This document shows, one piece after another, positions 24,448-34,128 of a stretch of DNA of 64,000 nt. This DNA comes from Spirochaetales bacterium (lineage in GTDB: Bacteria > Spirochaetota > Spirochaetia > DSM-2461), in NCBI GenBank assembly GCA_028533045.1, contig JAQQAP010000016.1, positions 62,001-126,000 of the forward strand, in the 5' to 3' direction. The position numbers and the translations under genes were made by a program. Position 1 is the stretch's first letter; the number at the start of each line of letters is the position of its first letter. Under the pieces are notes generated by a model, which was not told where the DNA came from, did not search any database, and was given only the letters and a program-made list of their open reading frames with translations.

Positions 24448-25692
24448 TTAAGGAATAGTGAATGTTACGGCTACCGGTTCGGTGGTGTAGAGGGAGATGT
24501 TTCCGTCGCCATACCAGTAGCTGCTGTTCCCCGGATAGGCTGAGTCAGCCAGCAATAGGTTAAAGTAGATTGTGATTTCTTCTCCGGAAGTAGTGGGAAA
24601 AAGATTGGTTAAGTTTGAGTCAAAGGCACTGTAGGTGCGGTATATCTCGCCATTATAGTAATTCCATGTCTCAAATTCCCAGGTTGTATTATTTATGGAA
24701 GTTTCCATTGCGCTCAATGTTGTTAGATTACTTTCAACTTCTGAAAAGACAATCATATATTGTATATTGCTTTGATAGATGTAGTAGTCCGTTCCTTCGC
24801 TAAAACTAAATTGGAGAAAATAGTATTCCAGATCTGTGGGGGTGGTTGAGTTAGTTGTAACTTCAAAGGGATAAAGGTCGGAATCGGGAGGAGTCGGGGC
24901 TGTTATATCGTAAATAGCTTCAATTTCATTACTGGACGCTTCATTTGAGACAAGACCTGTTTCGTCCATTACGGAGTTGCTTTCGTATGACATGGATACA
25001 CTTCCTTCATCAATGGCAGTGATGTCAAAATAGTAGAGACTTGCTTCATCGGAGAGGGTTGGACTAAAGCTGGACGAGGTGAGTGAGGAAAAACTGCAGT
25101 TTGTACCGAAAAGACCATCAATAAAATCCTCCGTTGTATAGGGGCCCGAATCTAAATCGGGATCGACATTATCATTAAACTGTACATAAACGGGAATCTC
25201 CGGTTCACTATAGTAATACCGGTCTGAGTTTTCAAGAAATACATAACACTCCAAAGTAGGATTAAAACTAAGGGAATAGTCTATTTCAAAGAGAGCCGTC
25301 CCTGTCCAGCTGGAGTCATAGTCGTAATAGGAGACAAGGTAGTTATTTGAGTAGCCCCATACATCGGTTTCATAGACATTATAATAGTTGTATGAAGAAT
25401 CTTCATCGGAAGCAGTGCCGGCGTTGTAAATGGAAATCCAGGCGGAAAGGGATTCCGTTTCCATATCCAGTGACGGCGGAACGGGCACATCAATGGTGTA
25501 GTCATTATTGTTGACCTCTCCCCAGGCATCCCAATAGAGATCGCCATGACTGGAAGAATCCAAGTAAAAATTATCTATCAAAAAAATATAATCTCCCGCT
25601 TCAAGAGGGTCATAACGTTCATCAAGAAGTCCGCAGGATAGAATAAATCCTGCTATGATAGAAGCCAATATCAGTATTTTTACATTTTTCAT
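24448..25692 (-). CDS. Lipoprotein with Ig-like segment, last gene of cyclase operon
   Basis: This 414-residue lipoprotein has a signal peptide ending in the lipobox GFILSC (Cys 20). The mature protein is very rich in Tyr, Ser, Asp and Asn. It contains a bacterial Ig-like stretch near residues 190-275 (SPTLSDEASLYYFDITAIDE, ending AIYDITAPTPP). Aromatic-rich beta sequence of this type is common in surface-exposed spirochaete lipoproteins. It lies 11 bp downstream of the 25704-27086 gene and closes the five-gene operon. Ribosome site TAGGAGG. Function unknown. Confidence 0.75.
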   Translation of the reverse strand: MKNVKILILASIIAGFILSCGLLDERYDPLEAGDYIFLIDNFYLDSSSHGDLYWDAWGEVNNNDYTIDVPVPPSLDMETESLSAWISIYNAGTASDEDSSYNYYNVYETDVWGYSNNYLVSYYDYDSSWTGTALFEIDYSLSFNPTLECYVFLENSDRYYYSEPEIPVYVQFNDNVDPDLDSGPYTTEDFIDGLFGTNCSFSSLTSSSFSPTLSDEASLYYFDITAIDEGSVSMSYESNSVMDETGLVSNEASSNEIEAIYDITAPTPPDSDLYPFEVTTNSTTPTDLEYYFLQFSFSEGTDYYIYQSNIQYMIVFSEVESNLTTLSAMETSINNTTWEFETWNYYNGEIYRTYSAFDSNLTNLFPTTSGEEITIYFNLLLADSAYPGNSSYWYGDGNISLYTTEPVAVTFTIP

Positions 25693-25703
25693 TTGATAAC
25701 CTC

Positions 25704-27086
25704 CTAGAAACGGTATCCCATACGAAGGGAAAACTGGGTTAAACTGACTTCGTCCTCACCCTTTAGGAGCCAGTAATCCCGGCGGACGCTCCCCTCCAGA
25801 AGAAGTCTGTTATAGTTAAAGACCAATCCTCCCCCCCAGGTGAGGAGAGAGCCCTCTTCTTCCACATCACTGTAATCATAACTATTATCTGATATATCCA
25901 TCCAGCGATAGCCTAAAAGGCCTTCCATAAAGAGATTGAGCGGGTGTGTGAAGCGGGTTCTGCCGTATAGGCCAAGATTTATTGTTTGAAATTGGTCGTC
26001 ACTGTTAAAGGGGGCAAGGAAGGCGAAGCGGACTGTTCCTCCCAAATACTGCCAAAGGGGATGGTCTCGCATCATATCCATTCGCAAGATAAATTCTGTT
26101 TCCGGAAGATAGCCGTAAAGGCCGTCATTCTCCACGTAAGTGAGAGCTGTAACGGGAGATTCTGTTATGATGTCCAGCAGGGGAAATGATATGAGAAGGT
26201 CTGTTCCCCATCGGATTTTGTCATAAAAGGCTTCGTCATGGACCTTGGCCGGATTGATTATTTCAAAGGCATCATGGACAAGGAGTTCTTCCTGGGGAGG
26301 GTTTATGAGTAAGAGGTCGTAGATTCCCGGTTTAAGTCCCTTTAGATCAAACCATAGGGCCACTTCCGTTTCGTCTGTGTATTCGCTGAGCGGAAGCCGG
26401 TGACGCTTGTCATCCCTTACCAGAAAGGCGACCATCTTTTCATCCAGGTTGGCCCCTGTAAGAATCACTTTAGGATAGAGATCATTAATAAAGGCTTTTG
26501 TGAGACTAAGATCTTTAACAAGAGGATTTACTTTCTCCTTTAGTTCGATCGCACCATATTCAACGGTTTGACTGCCAGAGGGATTAATAATCCTTAAATC
26601 ATAAAATCCCGGGGAGAGTTCATTTGTCTCAAGAATTAGTTCTAGATTGTTTTCTCCTGTGAACGAGTAGGATAGCTCGTGGATTTCTCCTTTTTTCTCC
26701 AGGATTATTCGGGCTTTATCCATTACTTCTGCAACAAATATCTCCAGTTCCTGATCCCTGTCTCCGGAAAAAATATGGTGTTCCGGTATAGCAACAATAT
26801 GGGGGGACAGATCTTTAATGACCTTGAGGGTCTCCCAGTTCGACTGGGCATCGGCTTTGTCAAATTTATTGAAAAAGGTAATTTGGTAGGAATAGTCTCC
26901 GGGAGCAAGGTCCAGGTTGATAAAGGGATCTTCCACTCTTTTAATAAAAAGGGAGGTATCGTATTTCTTCAGTTCTATTTGATAGGTGTAATTGTCCCGG
27001 CCTTCCCATTCAAGTTTGACTCCCTCTTGAGCTATGAGAGGAAGAGTGATGATAAATATTAGAAGAAAGGGGAATCGTCGCTTCAT
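25704..27086 (-). CDS. Putative outer-membrane beta-barrel with FN3/IPT-like N-terminus (paralogue A)
   Basis: The protein has 460 residues with a signal peptide (ending PLIAQE). N-terminal modules: an FN3-like unit (LAPGDYSYQITFFNKFDK) and two IPT/TIG-like units (TGENNLELILETNELSPG, VILTGANLDEKMVAFLV). From about residue 295 the sequence alternates as in an outer-membrane barrel and ends in FSLRMGYRF, with the C-terminal Phe typical of BAM substrates. It is a paralogue of the gene just upstream (27087-28511) and abuts it with no gap, so the two are probably co-translated. It may be a surface or transport protein tied to the cyclase operon. Confidence 0.72.
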   Translation of the reverse strand: MKRRFPFLLIFIITLPLIAQEGVKLEWEGRDNYTYQIELKKYDTSLFIKRVEDPFINLDLAPGDYSYQITFFNKFDKADAQSNWETLKVIKDLSPHIVAIPEHHIFSGDRDQELEIFVAEVMDKARIILEKKGEIHELSYSFTGENNLELILETNELSPGFYDLRIINPSGSQTVEYGAIELKEKVNPLVKDLSLTKAFINDLYPKVILTGANLDEKMVAFLVRDDKRHRLPLSEYTDETEVALWFDLKGLKPGIYDLLLINPPQEELLVHDAFEIINPAKVHDEAFYDKIRWGTDLLISFPLLDIITESPVTALTYVENDGLYGYLPETEFILRMDMMRDHPLWQYLGGTVRFAFLAPFNSDDQFQTINLGLYGRTRFTHPLNLFMEGLLGYRWMDISDNSYDYSDVEEEGSLLTWGGGLVFNYNRLLLEGSVRRDYWLLKGEDEVSLTQFSLRMGYRF

Positions 27087-28511
27087 CTACCAGCTCCTTC
27101 CTACCATGAAATAGGGATTTCCGCTTACCATGGAATTGTATTTGAAGTGAGTGAAAAGTATCTTTATCCCTAATTCCAGCTCCAGTCCTTTTAGGGGAAA
27201 ATGTACTCCCCCCTCTAGCTTGTTTGTTAAATCGAAGGAGCGTTTGTTATCACTTTCTGAGAAGGTGAAAAAAGAGTAGGACCCTCCAAACCCTATTCCC
27301 AAGTAAATATTAAAAGGGGAATTCAATTCGGAAAGATAGAATAAACCACCGTCCATAATGAATTGATCCATGCTAAGTTGTTCATCAAAATCATCAAGAT
27401 AGTGATTGTAAGTGAGGTTGGCTGTAATACCCATTTGTCTTATCAGAACTAAGCGGTAGGCTCCGCTGTTTTTAAATTTCTTACGGTATGTCAGCCCAGC
27501 CCCATAGAATGAGTCCTGAAAGAGTTCGGAGCTCTCTCCTATGGGGAAGGACATATGGTAGTCCAGCCCCAGAAAGAAAGCCTGTCCTTCCCGGGATTCC
27601 CGTTTATTCTCAATCTCCTCGGATTTTGTAAGAGGTTTTTCTTCAAGGGTAAATGAATACTTATTGGAAAGGAATTCCCCCATGGCTTCAACGGTTAGAG
27701 TGTATTCTCCCACTTCCATTTCATCGGTATTAAGGAAAAAGCTTAGCTCCTCTCCAAAATAATTTTCTAAATTAGCATAGGGGACGGGGGAAGGACCGTC
27801 AAAAATCAGTGTAGCCTGGCCGGTGAAGTCTTTTCCTTTAATGGTAATTTTTCCGGGGTTTTCTCCCAAGTAGAAGAGGGAGGGGCTCATGGAATATATT
27901 ATGGGCTTTTTAAATTCCAGAAATCTTATGGCCCCCTCTCTTGCAAAACGTCTTTTGGAGGGATTTACCACAACCAGATCCCAGTTTTGTCCGTGTTCAA
28001 ATTGTTCTGAAGAGAATTCCACTGTACAGGTAATCTCTTCCCCCTCCACTTGGCGGTTTTTTTCAAGGCCTCTTATCTTTTCCTCTCCCAGGATAAGCAG
28101 GAAGCGGCAGGCGGAATCGAAGTTTTTCCCCTTAATAGATAGGCTAATCTTATTCCGGTCATCGTAGAAAAAATCCGGCGAATAGTCGAGTATGATTGGT
28201 TGAGGGCTGGGATAGATCGTGAGGGGACTCCATTCGCTTTGGGAGGCCATTTTTTCGAATTTATTGAAGACAGAAATCCGCAGATTATATTCACCGGGAT
28301 TAAGAAAGAGAGGAAGGAAGGAGTCTTCCGTTTTTATGGCGTGAATAATAATGCCTTCCGACTCTATTTCCACCAGGTAGAAGAGAGCGCCTTCTACAGA
28401 TTCCCATTCAAGTTTTTTTGTTTCCCCCGGGAAATCTTCCTCCTCCTGAGCTGCCAGAGGCCACAAAAGCAAAAAGGTTAACAGGAATGTTTTTACATAT
28501 CTAATCGGCAT
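27087..28511 (-). CDS. Putative outer-membrane protein with FN3/IPT-like N-terminus (paralogue B)
   Basis: This 474-residue protein has a signal peptide ending LAAQEE. The first domain mirrors paralogue A (LNPGEYNLRISVFNKFEK, QSEWSPLTI). Two IPT/TIG-like units follow (KISLSIKGKNFDSACRFLLI and GKITIKGKDFTGQATLIFDG). The C-terminal 170 residues look like a small beta-barrel (YHMSFPIGESSELF, YLGIGFGGSYSFFTF) but end in GRSW rather than the Phe of paralogue A. It overlaps the FecR-like gene upstream by 11 bp. Confidence 0.7.
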   Translation of the reverse strand: MPIRYVKTFLLTFLLLWPLAAQEEEDFPGETKKLEWESVEGALFYLVEIESEGIIIHAIKTEDSFLPLFLNPGEYNLRISVFNKFEKMASQSEWSPLTIYPSPQPIILDYSPDFFYDDRNKISLSIKGKNFDSACRFLLILGEEKIRGLEKNRQVEGEEITCTVEFSSEQFEHGQNWDLVVVNPSKRRFAREGAIRFLEFKKPIIYSMSPSLFYLGENPGKITIKGKDFTGQATLIFDGPSPVPYANLENYFGEELSFFLNTDEMEVGEYTLTVEAMGEFLSNKYSFTLEEKPLTKSEEIENKRESREGQAFFLGLDYHMSFPIGESSELFQDSFYGAGLTYRKKFKNSGAYRLVLIRQMGITANLTYNHYLDDFDEQLSMDQFIMDGGLFYLSELNSPFNIYLGIGFGGSYSFFTFSESDNKRSFDLTNKLEGGVHFPLKGLELELGIKILFTHFKYNSMVSGNPYFMVGRSW

Positions 28512-31239
28512 ATTGTATTTTTGGCGACAGTATTACCGGCGCCTCTCCTATGGTATCCAGGGTAATGGTAAATGATATCCTGGTTTCCGGCGAAGTCCTG
28601 ACAATTCCTATTTCATTATAATCCTTCACAGCTTCAACTGTAAAGATAAACTCTCCCACATCCAGCTTGGAGAGGTCACTGAAAATATAGGACATTTTAC
28701 TGTAATTATCCAATGACATGAGAGCATTTCCCCGTATATCATAAAGGGCAATATTATATTTTTCTCCCTCTTCTACCTGCTCCCACTGGAATTCCACATG
28801 GTCTATGTGGGACATATCCACCGTATCGCCCCGTTCGGGTTTTATCATTGTTACCGGCGCAAGGGGTTCTACGGCCAGAACTGATACATCACTTTGGGCT
28901 ATGGGGGAGAATCCTCCCTTGCTGTCCATTCCGCGAACTTCTATGAGGTAGTCGTCGGGATAGATATCGTTAATAACATAGTTATATTGATTTGTCACTC
29001 TTCTCATCAGAAGAATTCCCGAATCTTTTTGTTTTAATACCACTTCATAGCTGGGAAAGGCGTAGGCCGATGTCCAGGATATATTCAAGCCTTCCCGCAA
29101 CAGATCCAGCCTATTTGTTATATAACCCGGACGGGGAGATTCCAGTCCGGGAGCTGCATAAATAACAATATCCTCAATGGTAAAGGGGGAGGAAGACAGG
29201 GAGCTTTCCGTGGGGAAGCCCTTTCCCTCGTCTTCTCTGTTTGAGCTGAGTTCCATTCTGTAATCCCCCGCTTTGAGAAGGGAGATATCGACGGAGGTCA
29301 GGGGGACTTTCTGGTCTGTAAAGGAAAGAAGAGCTTCGGGGGATTCTTCGTAGTACAGACGGCCGGTGTAGCTGTCTGCACCTTTCACATTTGTCCAGGA
29401 GAGGGGAAGGCTTTCTTCACCAATGAGAGAGATCTTCGAAGCGGGTAGGGGGGAAATCAGTTGAGGGGGCAGGAGAGGATGCCTAAGGGAAAAGGGGAGT
29501 CGTATCCCCTCCAGAAGAACCCGGTTTTTATCATCGAGCAGGTCTACTTGCCAGAGATAATCTCCCTCCTGTCCTATGTATTGAGAGTTCTCTTCCCGGG
29601 CTACGGTGGTATTGGAAATGAGTTTATCTGCCCCTTCGTTCACTTGCCACAGTCTAAAACGGTAATTTCCCTTTTCCGAGGATTTCCATCGGAAGACAAG
29701 ATTGGTTCCCTCTCCCAGAATTACCGCTTCATCCTGTTGGGGGTAAACCAATTCAAGTGATTGATTTTTTTCCCGACACAAAAGGGAACGAATCTCTGAG
29801 TTTTGAACTTCCGAGTCCCCCTCGGGGAGGGGCTGTACCTGCCAGTAGTAGGCGCCGGGCAGGACATTTCCCGCCAGGTTCAAATAGTTGCGCGTGCTTA
29901 TTTCATCTATGACAATATCGGACATATCCGGTGTGGAGGAGAGAATTATACGGTAACGGAATATCTCCGGGTCACCCTTCCAGGAAAAACGGATTCCTTC
30001 GGAAAACGCGATGGGAGTCACTTCCTCATCATGTTCCGGAGTAATCAGCTGGGGAGGGAGTGCTACTTGCAGGTGGGTTACAGTCAGTTTTTGAGGCTCC
30101 CCCGACCTTAGGGAGTTTACATTTTCCTTATTGTCATAGTGGGCGGTTATGCGCCACCAGTATTCCCCTTCCTCAATGTCATGAATCTGAATCTGGTTAT
30201 AGCCGGTTCGCTCGGAAAGGATGCGACCGGTCATATCGGGAAATCGGCTGAGTTCCAATTCCCACCAGGCCGCTTCTTCCGTTCCCCGCCAGGCAAAGTT
30301 CTGTCCCGGCAGCTGATCCCGGTAAGTTAGTTCGGCTTCATCGGTAGGAAGAACTGTTGTAAGGGGGAGGTTTTCGGTAATTTTGAATTTTCCCGTTGAA
30401 CTAAAGTCACCCATTTCTTCATTGCCCACACGCCAAAAATAGTCTCCCGGAAGAAGGTCGAGCTCAAAGTCAAGTCGGTCCAAATCATCCTTTCTATAAA
30501 TAATATGTTCAAAAGAGGTATCCAGTGCTATCCAGAGGGAGCGGCTTTCTCCCGGATTGGGTTCACTCCATGAAAAGGGAATTTTTTGTGTTTCCTCAAA
30601 GCTTATCCAGTGGGAGTTGTTGGGGGGATAATCAAGGACGTAGTTAAGACGGTTTACTTGGGCATCTCCCGTAGAACTAAGGATAAATTGTTCATTTTCT
30701 TTAATTACGGCTTCACCACGAGTGACCAACCCGGCCAATACGGACATGCTAAAAAGGCCCGATTCATCGGTGGAAAGGGTAATCTCCGTAGATTGGGACA
30801 GTATTATAGGATCTGAGTCGGGATTATCCAGATCGATGAGTCGAAGCGGTTCCTCACGTGCCTGGGTTGAGAGGGCGCTGATAGTCCCGGAAAAGTAGAT
30901 AGTATTTTCACCCAGATTCAGAATGACGCTGGAACCGTGCTCGAGGGATATATCGGTGCCGTCCACAAGATTCATATGAATGGAGGAGAAGGAGTCGGAG
31001 CTAATCAGGTCCCCCTCATAGAGGTCATCCTCATGGCTGAGATTAAAGGTATAATCCTCTCCCCGAAACTGTCTCTTTGGGTAGTAGGTCAGGTCGGAAA
31101 CAATTCCTATAGGGTCCCCGGCACCGCGGATCTTGCCCCTCACCAGGTCCAAATATTTCATCCCCGCAAAATAGAAGAGTGAAAGGAGGATTGTTAAGGC
31201 CAAAAAGTCCTTGAAAAGATTCCTAATCCATAATTTCAT
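28501..31239 (-). CDS. FecR-domain protein with multiple FN3-like repeats
   Basis: This 912-residue protein is anchored by one membrane helix (residues 10-27). Residues 50-165 resemble a FecR domain (EDDLYEGDLISSDSFSSIHM, GTDISLEHGSSVILNL). FecR proteins relay outer-membrane signals or bind envelope structures. Five or more FN3-like units follow, each ending in a PGDYxWxV-type strand (LLPGDYFWRVGNE, EEGEYWWRITAHY, LPGAYYWQVQPL, QEGDYLWQVDLL). The same PG-D/E-Y motif recurs in both barrel paralogues downstream. It overlaps the cyclase gene by 17 bp, so translation is probably coupled. Confidence 0.78.
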   Translation of the reverse strand: MKLWIRNLFKDFLALTILLSLFYFAGMKYLDLVRGKIRGAGDPIGIVSDLTYYPKRQFRGEDYTFNLSHEDDLYEGDLISSDSFSSIHMNLVDGTDISLEHGSSVILNLGENTIYFSGTISALSTQAREEPLRLIDLDNPDSDPIILSQSTEITLSTDESGLFSMSVLAGLVTRGEAVIKENEQFILSSTGDAQVNRLNYVLDYPPNNSHWISFEETQKIPFSWSEPNPGESRSLWIALDTSFEHIIYRKDDLDRLDFELDLLPGDYFWRVGNEEMGDFSSTGKFKITENLPLTTVLPTDEAELTYRDQLPGQNFAWRGTEEAAWWELELSRFPDMTGRILSERTGYNQIQIHDIEEGEYWWRITAHYDNKENVNSLRSGEPQKLTVTHLQVALPPQLITPEHDEEVTPIAFSEGIRFSWKGDPEIFRYRIILSSTPDMSDIVIDEISTRNYLNLAGNVLPGAYYWQVQPLPEGDSEVQNSEIRSLLCREKNQSLELVYPQQDEAVILGEGTNLVFRWKSSEKGNYRFRLWQVNEGADKLISNTTVAREENSQYIGQEGDYLWQVDLLDDKNRVLLEGIRLPFSLRHPLLPPQLISPLPASKISLIGEESLPLSWTNVKGADSYTGRLYYEESPEALLSFTDQKVPLTSVDISLLKAGDYRMELSSNREDEGKGFPTESSLSSSPFTIEDIVIYAAPGLESPRPGYITNRLDLLREGLNISWTSAYAFPSYEVVLKQKDSGILLMRRVTNQYNYVINDIYPDDYLIEVRGMDSKGGFSPIAQSDVSVLAVEPLAPVTMIKPERGDTVDMSHIDHVEFQWEQVEEGEKYNIALYDIRGNALMSLDNYSKMSYIFSDLSKLDVGEFIFTVEAVKDYNEIGIVRTSPETRISFTITLDTIGEAPVILSPKIQYAD

Positions 31240-34063
31240 ACTTTACTTCTTTTTCGTCCACATTTTGGTTCAGTACATTGCTATAATCGCCCTGAATACC
31301 CACATAGGCCCGCATCTGATCGAGGGTTTTAGGACGGGAGGAATCGTCCATTCTTCCCAGGACAGCATAGATCTGCTGGGGTTCGCTCTTTCCTTTTACC
31401 ATGATTTTATTCATGGGGACTACATGGTAAATCCCTTTAACAAGTTCGAAGGTATCGGTGGAGATAAGGATGTCCGTTCCCATGGGTTTGTTGAGCGGTT
31501 CAATGCGGGAGGCCAGGTTTACCGCGTCGCCTATTACGGTGTATTCCATACGGTCCACCGAACCAATTTGACCGGAAACGACGGGCCCCGTGTTAATACC
31601 ACAGCCGATTTTTATTATCGGCTTTTTGTCGCCGCCGCGGCCCTTGTTAAAGCGAATGAGGGCCTCACGCATGGCCAAAGCACAGTTAATGCAGTTTTCC
31701 GGGTCGTTTCCCAGGGATTTAGGGACACCCCAAAGGCCCATGATCGCATCGCCGATGTACTTGTCCACATGGCCCATATTGTCGTTTACACAGCGGACCA
31801 TTTCTGTCATATATTCATTGAGGAATTCTACTACTTCATCGGGGGAGAGTTTTTCCGAGATAGCCGTGAAGGCACGAATATCGGAGAAAAATATGGTGGC
31901 AACCTTGGTTTCTCCTCCCAATTTCAGCTCGCCCTTGGCTGCCATCTCGGCAACTTCCTTGTTTACGAAACGGCCAAAGGCATCCTTCATTCTTTTCCGT
32001 TCTTCCAGTCCCGTTCCCATGTCTATGAATGCCTGGGTAAGAACACCGGTCTCATCCCGGTTTCGGACTTTAAGTTTTAGAGTATATTGACCTTTTTCTA
32101 TCAATTTTGTTGCAACCATGAGCCGTGCCAGAGGCAGGGTGATGGTTTTTGAGAAAAAGTAGATAAGGAGAATGGCAAGGGAAAGAATGGTCACCATCAA
32201 GTAGAGGTTCTGTCGGAGAATACTGTAGATGGGGCCAAAAATGGCGTCCCTTTTTATTTCTGAAACAAAGAAGAGGCCCCATTCTTTTATCATGGTAAAG
32301 GCGCCGAGCATCTCCGGGGCTTTTTCGCTTTCGGTCAGGGGGCCATCGGGGAAAACTACCTGTTTATAGCCAATTTGCTGATTGGATGTTGAACCGGATT
32401 CACGTACATGGGTGAGTACGGGATGGTCGTTAAAGTCTCCGGGAAGACTGGAGGTTACCAGGGTTTGGTTGGGATGGCCGATGAGCTCTCCCCTGTCGTT
32501 AAGAACAAAGATGGTTCGTGAACCGGTGCTGTTGATTATGTCGTTTAGAAGCTCGGAGGTTTTAACGATAATAATGAGCGGTTTAAGTCGGTTATCCTCT
32601 TCGTCCCAATAGGTGAGAATAACACCGGTAACCGGTTCGTTATTTCGCGAATCGGTAAGGAAAAAAGAGGGGTTAAAAGTGCGGCGGAAGTTTTGGTCTC
32701 CCCGCCAGGCTTCTTCTGTGAGGGAGGAAAAGTTCTCTTCCACCGTGGTATGAATGTACTCATAGCTAAAATACCCCGGGTAACTGAATGTAATATCGCT
32801 GGAGACCAGTTCAAAATAGAGAACATAGGGATAGTCGTTTATGAGGGTTTCTTCCAGGTTTTCCCGGTTGTTGTTAAGAAGGATGCGTAAGGTTTCCCTA
32901 AGTCCGTCAAAGCTTTTTTCCGTATTGGTCGATAGCAAGTCGGCTACGGTAAGACTATTCTGCTCCATCTCGCGGGAGAGGGAATTTTCGAATAGGGAAA
33001 AGGAGATGAATGACATGGTGCTCATGGCGATTACCAGAATGGTGGAGATAATCAGAATCAGTTTAAAGCCAATGGAAAAACGGACTCCCAGTTTACGGCT
33101 GTTTGGCTTTTTGAGGTCCAGTTCTTTCGGGAGATCATCTTCATGGCGGGTTTGCTCGGCAATTCGATCGATTTTTTCCAGGAGTTCCGGCGGGAGGAAG
33201 GGGACTTCCCGAATGATTTCCCGGGAGGACTCGACCGGATTAGGGGCTTCTTCCGCCTTGGGGACTTTAGGGGAGGGAGCTTTTTTTAATACCTTGAGAA
33301 CTTTACCCTGAAGCTTGAGTTCATTGAGGAGAGCTCCCGTTTCTTTGTTTCCCGTGTAAAGAAAATAGAAGGGGAGACGGTTTTGATTCTCCTGATAATT
33401 GTCGTAGGGTAGGTCAAGGGGACCCATCAAGGTCAGTTTATTAGCACGGGAGAGTCGGTCCAGGGCATTAATCGTTCCTTCCAGGCTTTCCTGACGATTC
33501 AAATCAAGGTAGATTAGGCTTCGTCCTTCTTCAGGGCCGGCGCCATCTAAAAAACGGCGGGGAATTTTTAGGGCATGGCTAAAATCTTCATCCTTTCCTA
33601 TGGAGAGGGATTTGACTTCCCAGGGGGCGTTTTCTTTTACGAGCCGTTTCTGAAAGAGCCTCTCTATTTCTTCGATATTGAAGGAAACCGCATCGGCGGA
33701 AAGTACTGTTTCTTGGGTATTCACATAGAGACCGTCTCTTCGGGATTCTTCCAGGTATCGGAAAAGCTTTACTATCCGTTCAATCAGTCTACTTAAAAGG
33801 CGGTATTCTTCCCGAGGAAGGGGGAAGTTGCCCCGTTCAAGTTCTGCGCAGTAGGAAAAGCCAAGTCGGGACATTCGACAGAGGGGGGTAAGGCCCATGA
33901 ACGCTCCCAAGTAGGAGAGTGTACGGAATTCCGCTGCAAGAGGGGTCAGGTCTCCCCTATGGGAGGATTTTATCTTCTTTTGTTCTATCAGGAGGGTGCG
34001 GACATGATGTCCTGCTTCCCGACGCAAGGCAAATTGTTCTTGTTTCTCTAATTCTGTTTTCAC
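31223..34063 (-). CDS. Membrane adenylate cyclase (class III) with extracellular sensor
   Basis: The protein has 946 residues. A cytoplasmic N-terminal region of about 325 residues includes an HPt-like helical segment (residues 40-100). A membrane helix follows near 330-350, then an extracytoplasmic Cache-type sensor (about 355-610), a second helix (LYLMVTILSLAILLIYFFS), HAMP, and a C-terminal class III cyclase. Catalytic residues look intact: FFSDIRAFTAISE and YIGDAIMGLWG (metal Asp), VDKYIGD (Lys), EYTVIGDAVNLASRIE (adenine Thr, transition-state Asn and Arg). It should make cAMP from ATP in response to an outside signal. First gene of the operon running down to 24448. Confidence 0.93.
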   Translation of the reverse strand: MKTELEKQEQFALRREAGHHVRTLLIEQKKIKSSHRGDLTPLAAEFRTLSYLGAFMGLTPLCRMSRLGFSYCAELERGNFPLPREEYRLLSRLIERIVKLFRYLEESRRDGLYVNTQETVLSADAVSFNIEEIERLFQKRLVKENAPWEVKSLSIGKDEDFSHALKIPRRFLDGAGPEEGRSLIYLDLNRQESLEGTINALDRLSRANKLTLMGPLDLPYDNYQENQNRLPFYFLYTGNKETGALLNELKLQGKVLKVLKKAPSPKVPKAEEAPNPVESSREIIREVPFLPPELLEKIDRIAEQTRHEDDLPKELDLKKPNSRKLGVRFSIGFKLILIISTILVIAMSTMSFISFSLFENSLSREMEQNSLTVADLLSTNTEKSFDGLRETLRILLNNNRENLEETLINDYPYVLYFELVSSDITFSYPGYFSYEYIHTTVEENFSSLTEEAWRGDQNFRRTFNPSFFLTDSRNNEPVTGVILTYWDEEDNRLKPLIIIVKTSELLNDIINSTGSRTIFVLNDRGELIGHPNQTLVTSSLPGDFNDHPVLTHVRESGSTSNQQIGYKQVVFPDGPLTESEKAPEMLGAFTMIKEWGLFFVSEIKRDAIFGPIYSILRQNLYLMVTILSLAILLIYFFSKTITLPLARLMVATKLIEKGQYTLKLKVRNRDETGVLTQAFIDMGTGLEERKRMKDAFGRFVNKEVAEMAAKGELKLGGETKVATIFFSDIRAFTAISEKLSPDEVVEFLNEYMTEMVRCVNDNMGHVDKYIGDAIMGLWGVPKSLGNDPENCINCALAMREALIRFNKGRGGDKKPIIKIGCGINTGPVVSGQIGSVDRMEYTVIGDAVNLASRIEPLNKPMGTDILISTDTFELVKGIYHVVPMNKIMVKGKSEPQQIYAVLGRMDDSSRPKTLDQMRAYVGIQGDYSNVLNQNVDEKEVKYEIMD

Positions 34064-34128
34064 TGTGCTACCATGTTGGGAAAAGCCCCATTTCTAGTTA
34101 ATTATCGGCATTGGGAGGGGAAAAATCC

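Noticed and set aside
31211..32080. Long plus-strand open frame opposite the cyclase gene
   Set aside because: It lies wholly antisense to the catalytic domain of a well-conserved cyclase, has no ribosome site or recognisable motif, and its composition follows from the codon bias of the real gene.
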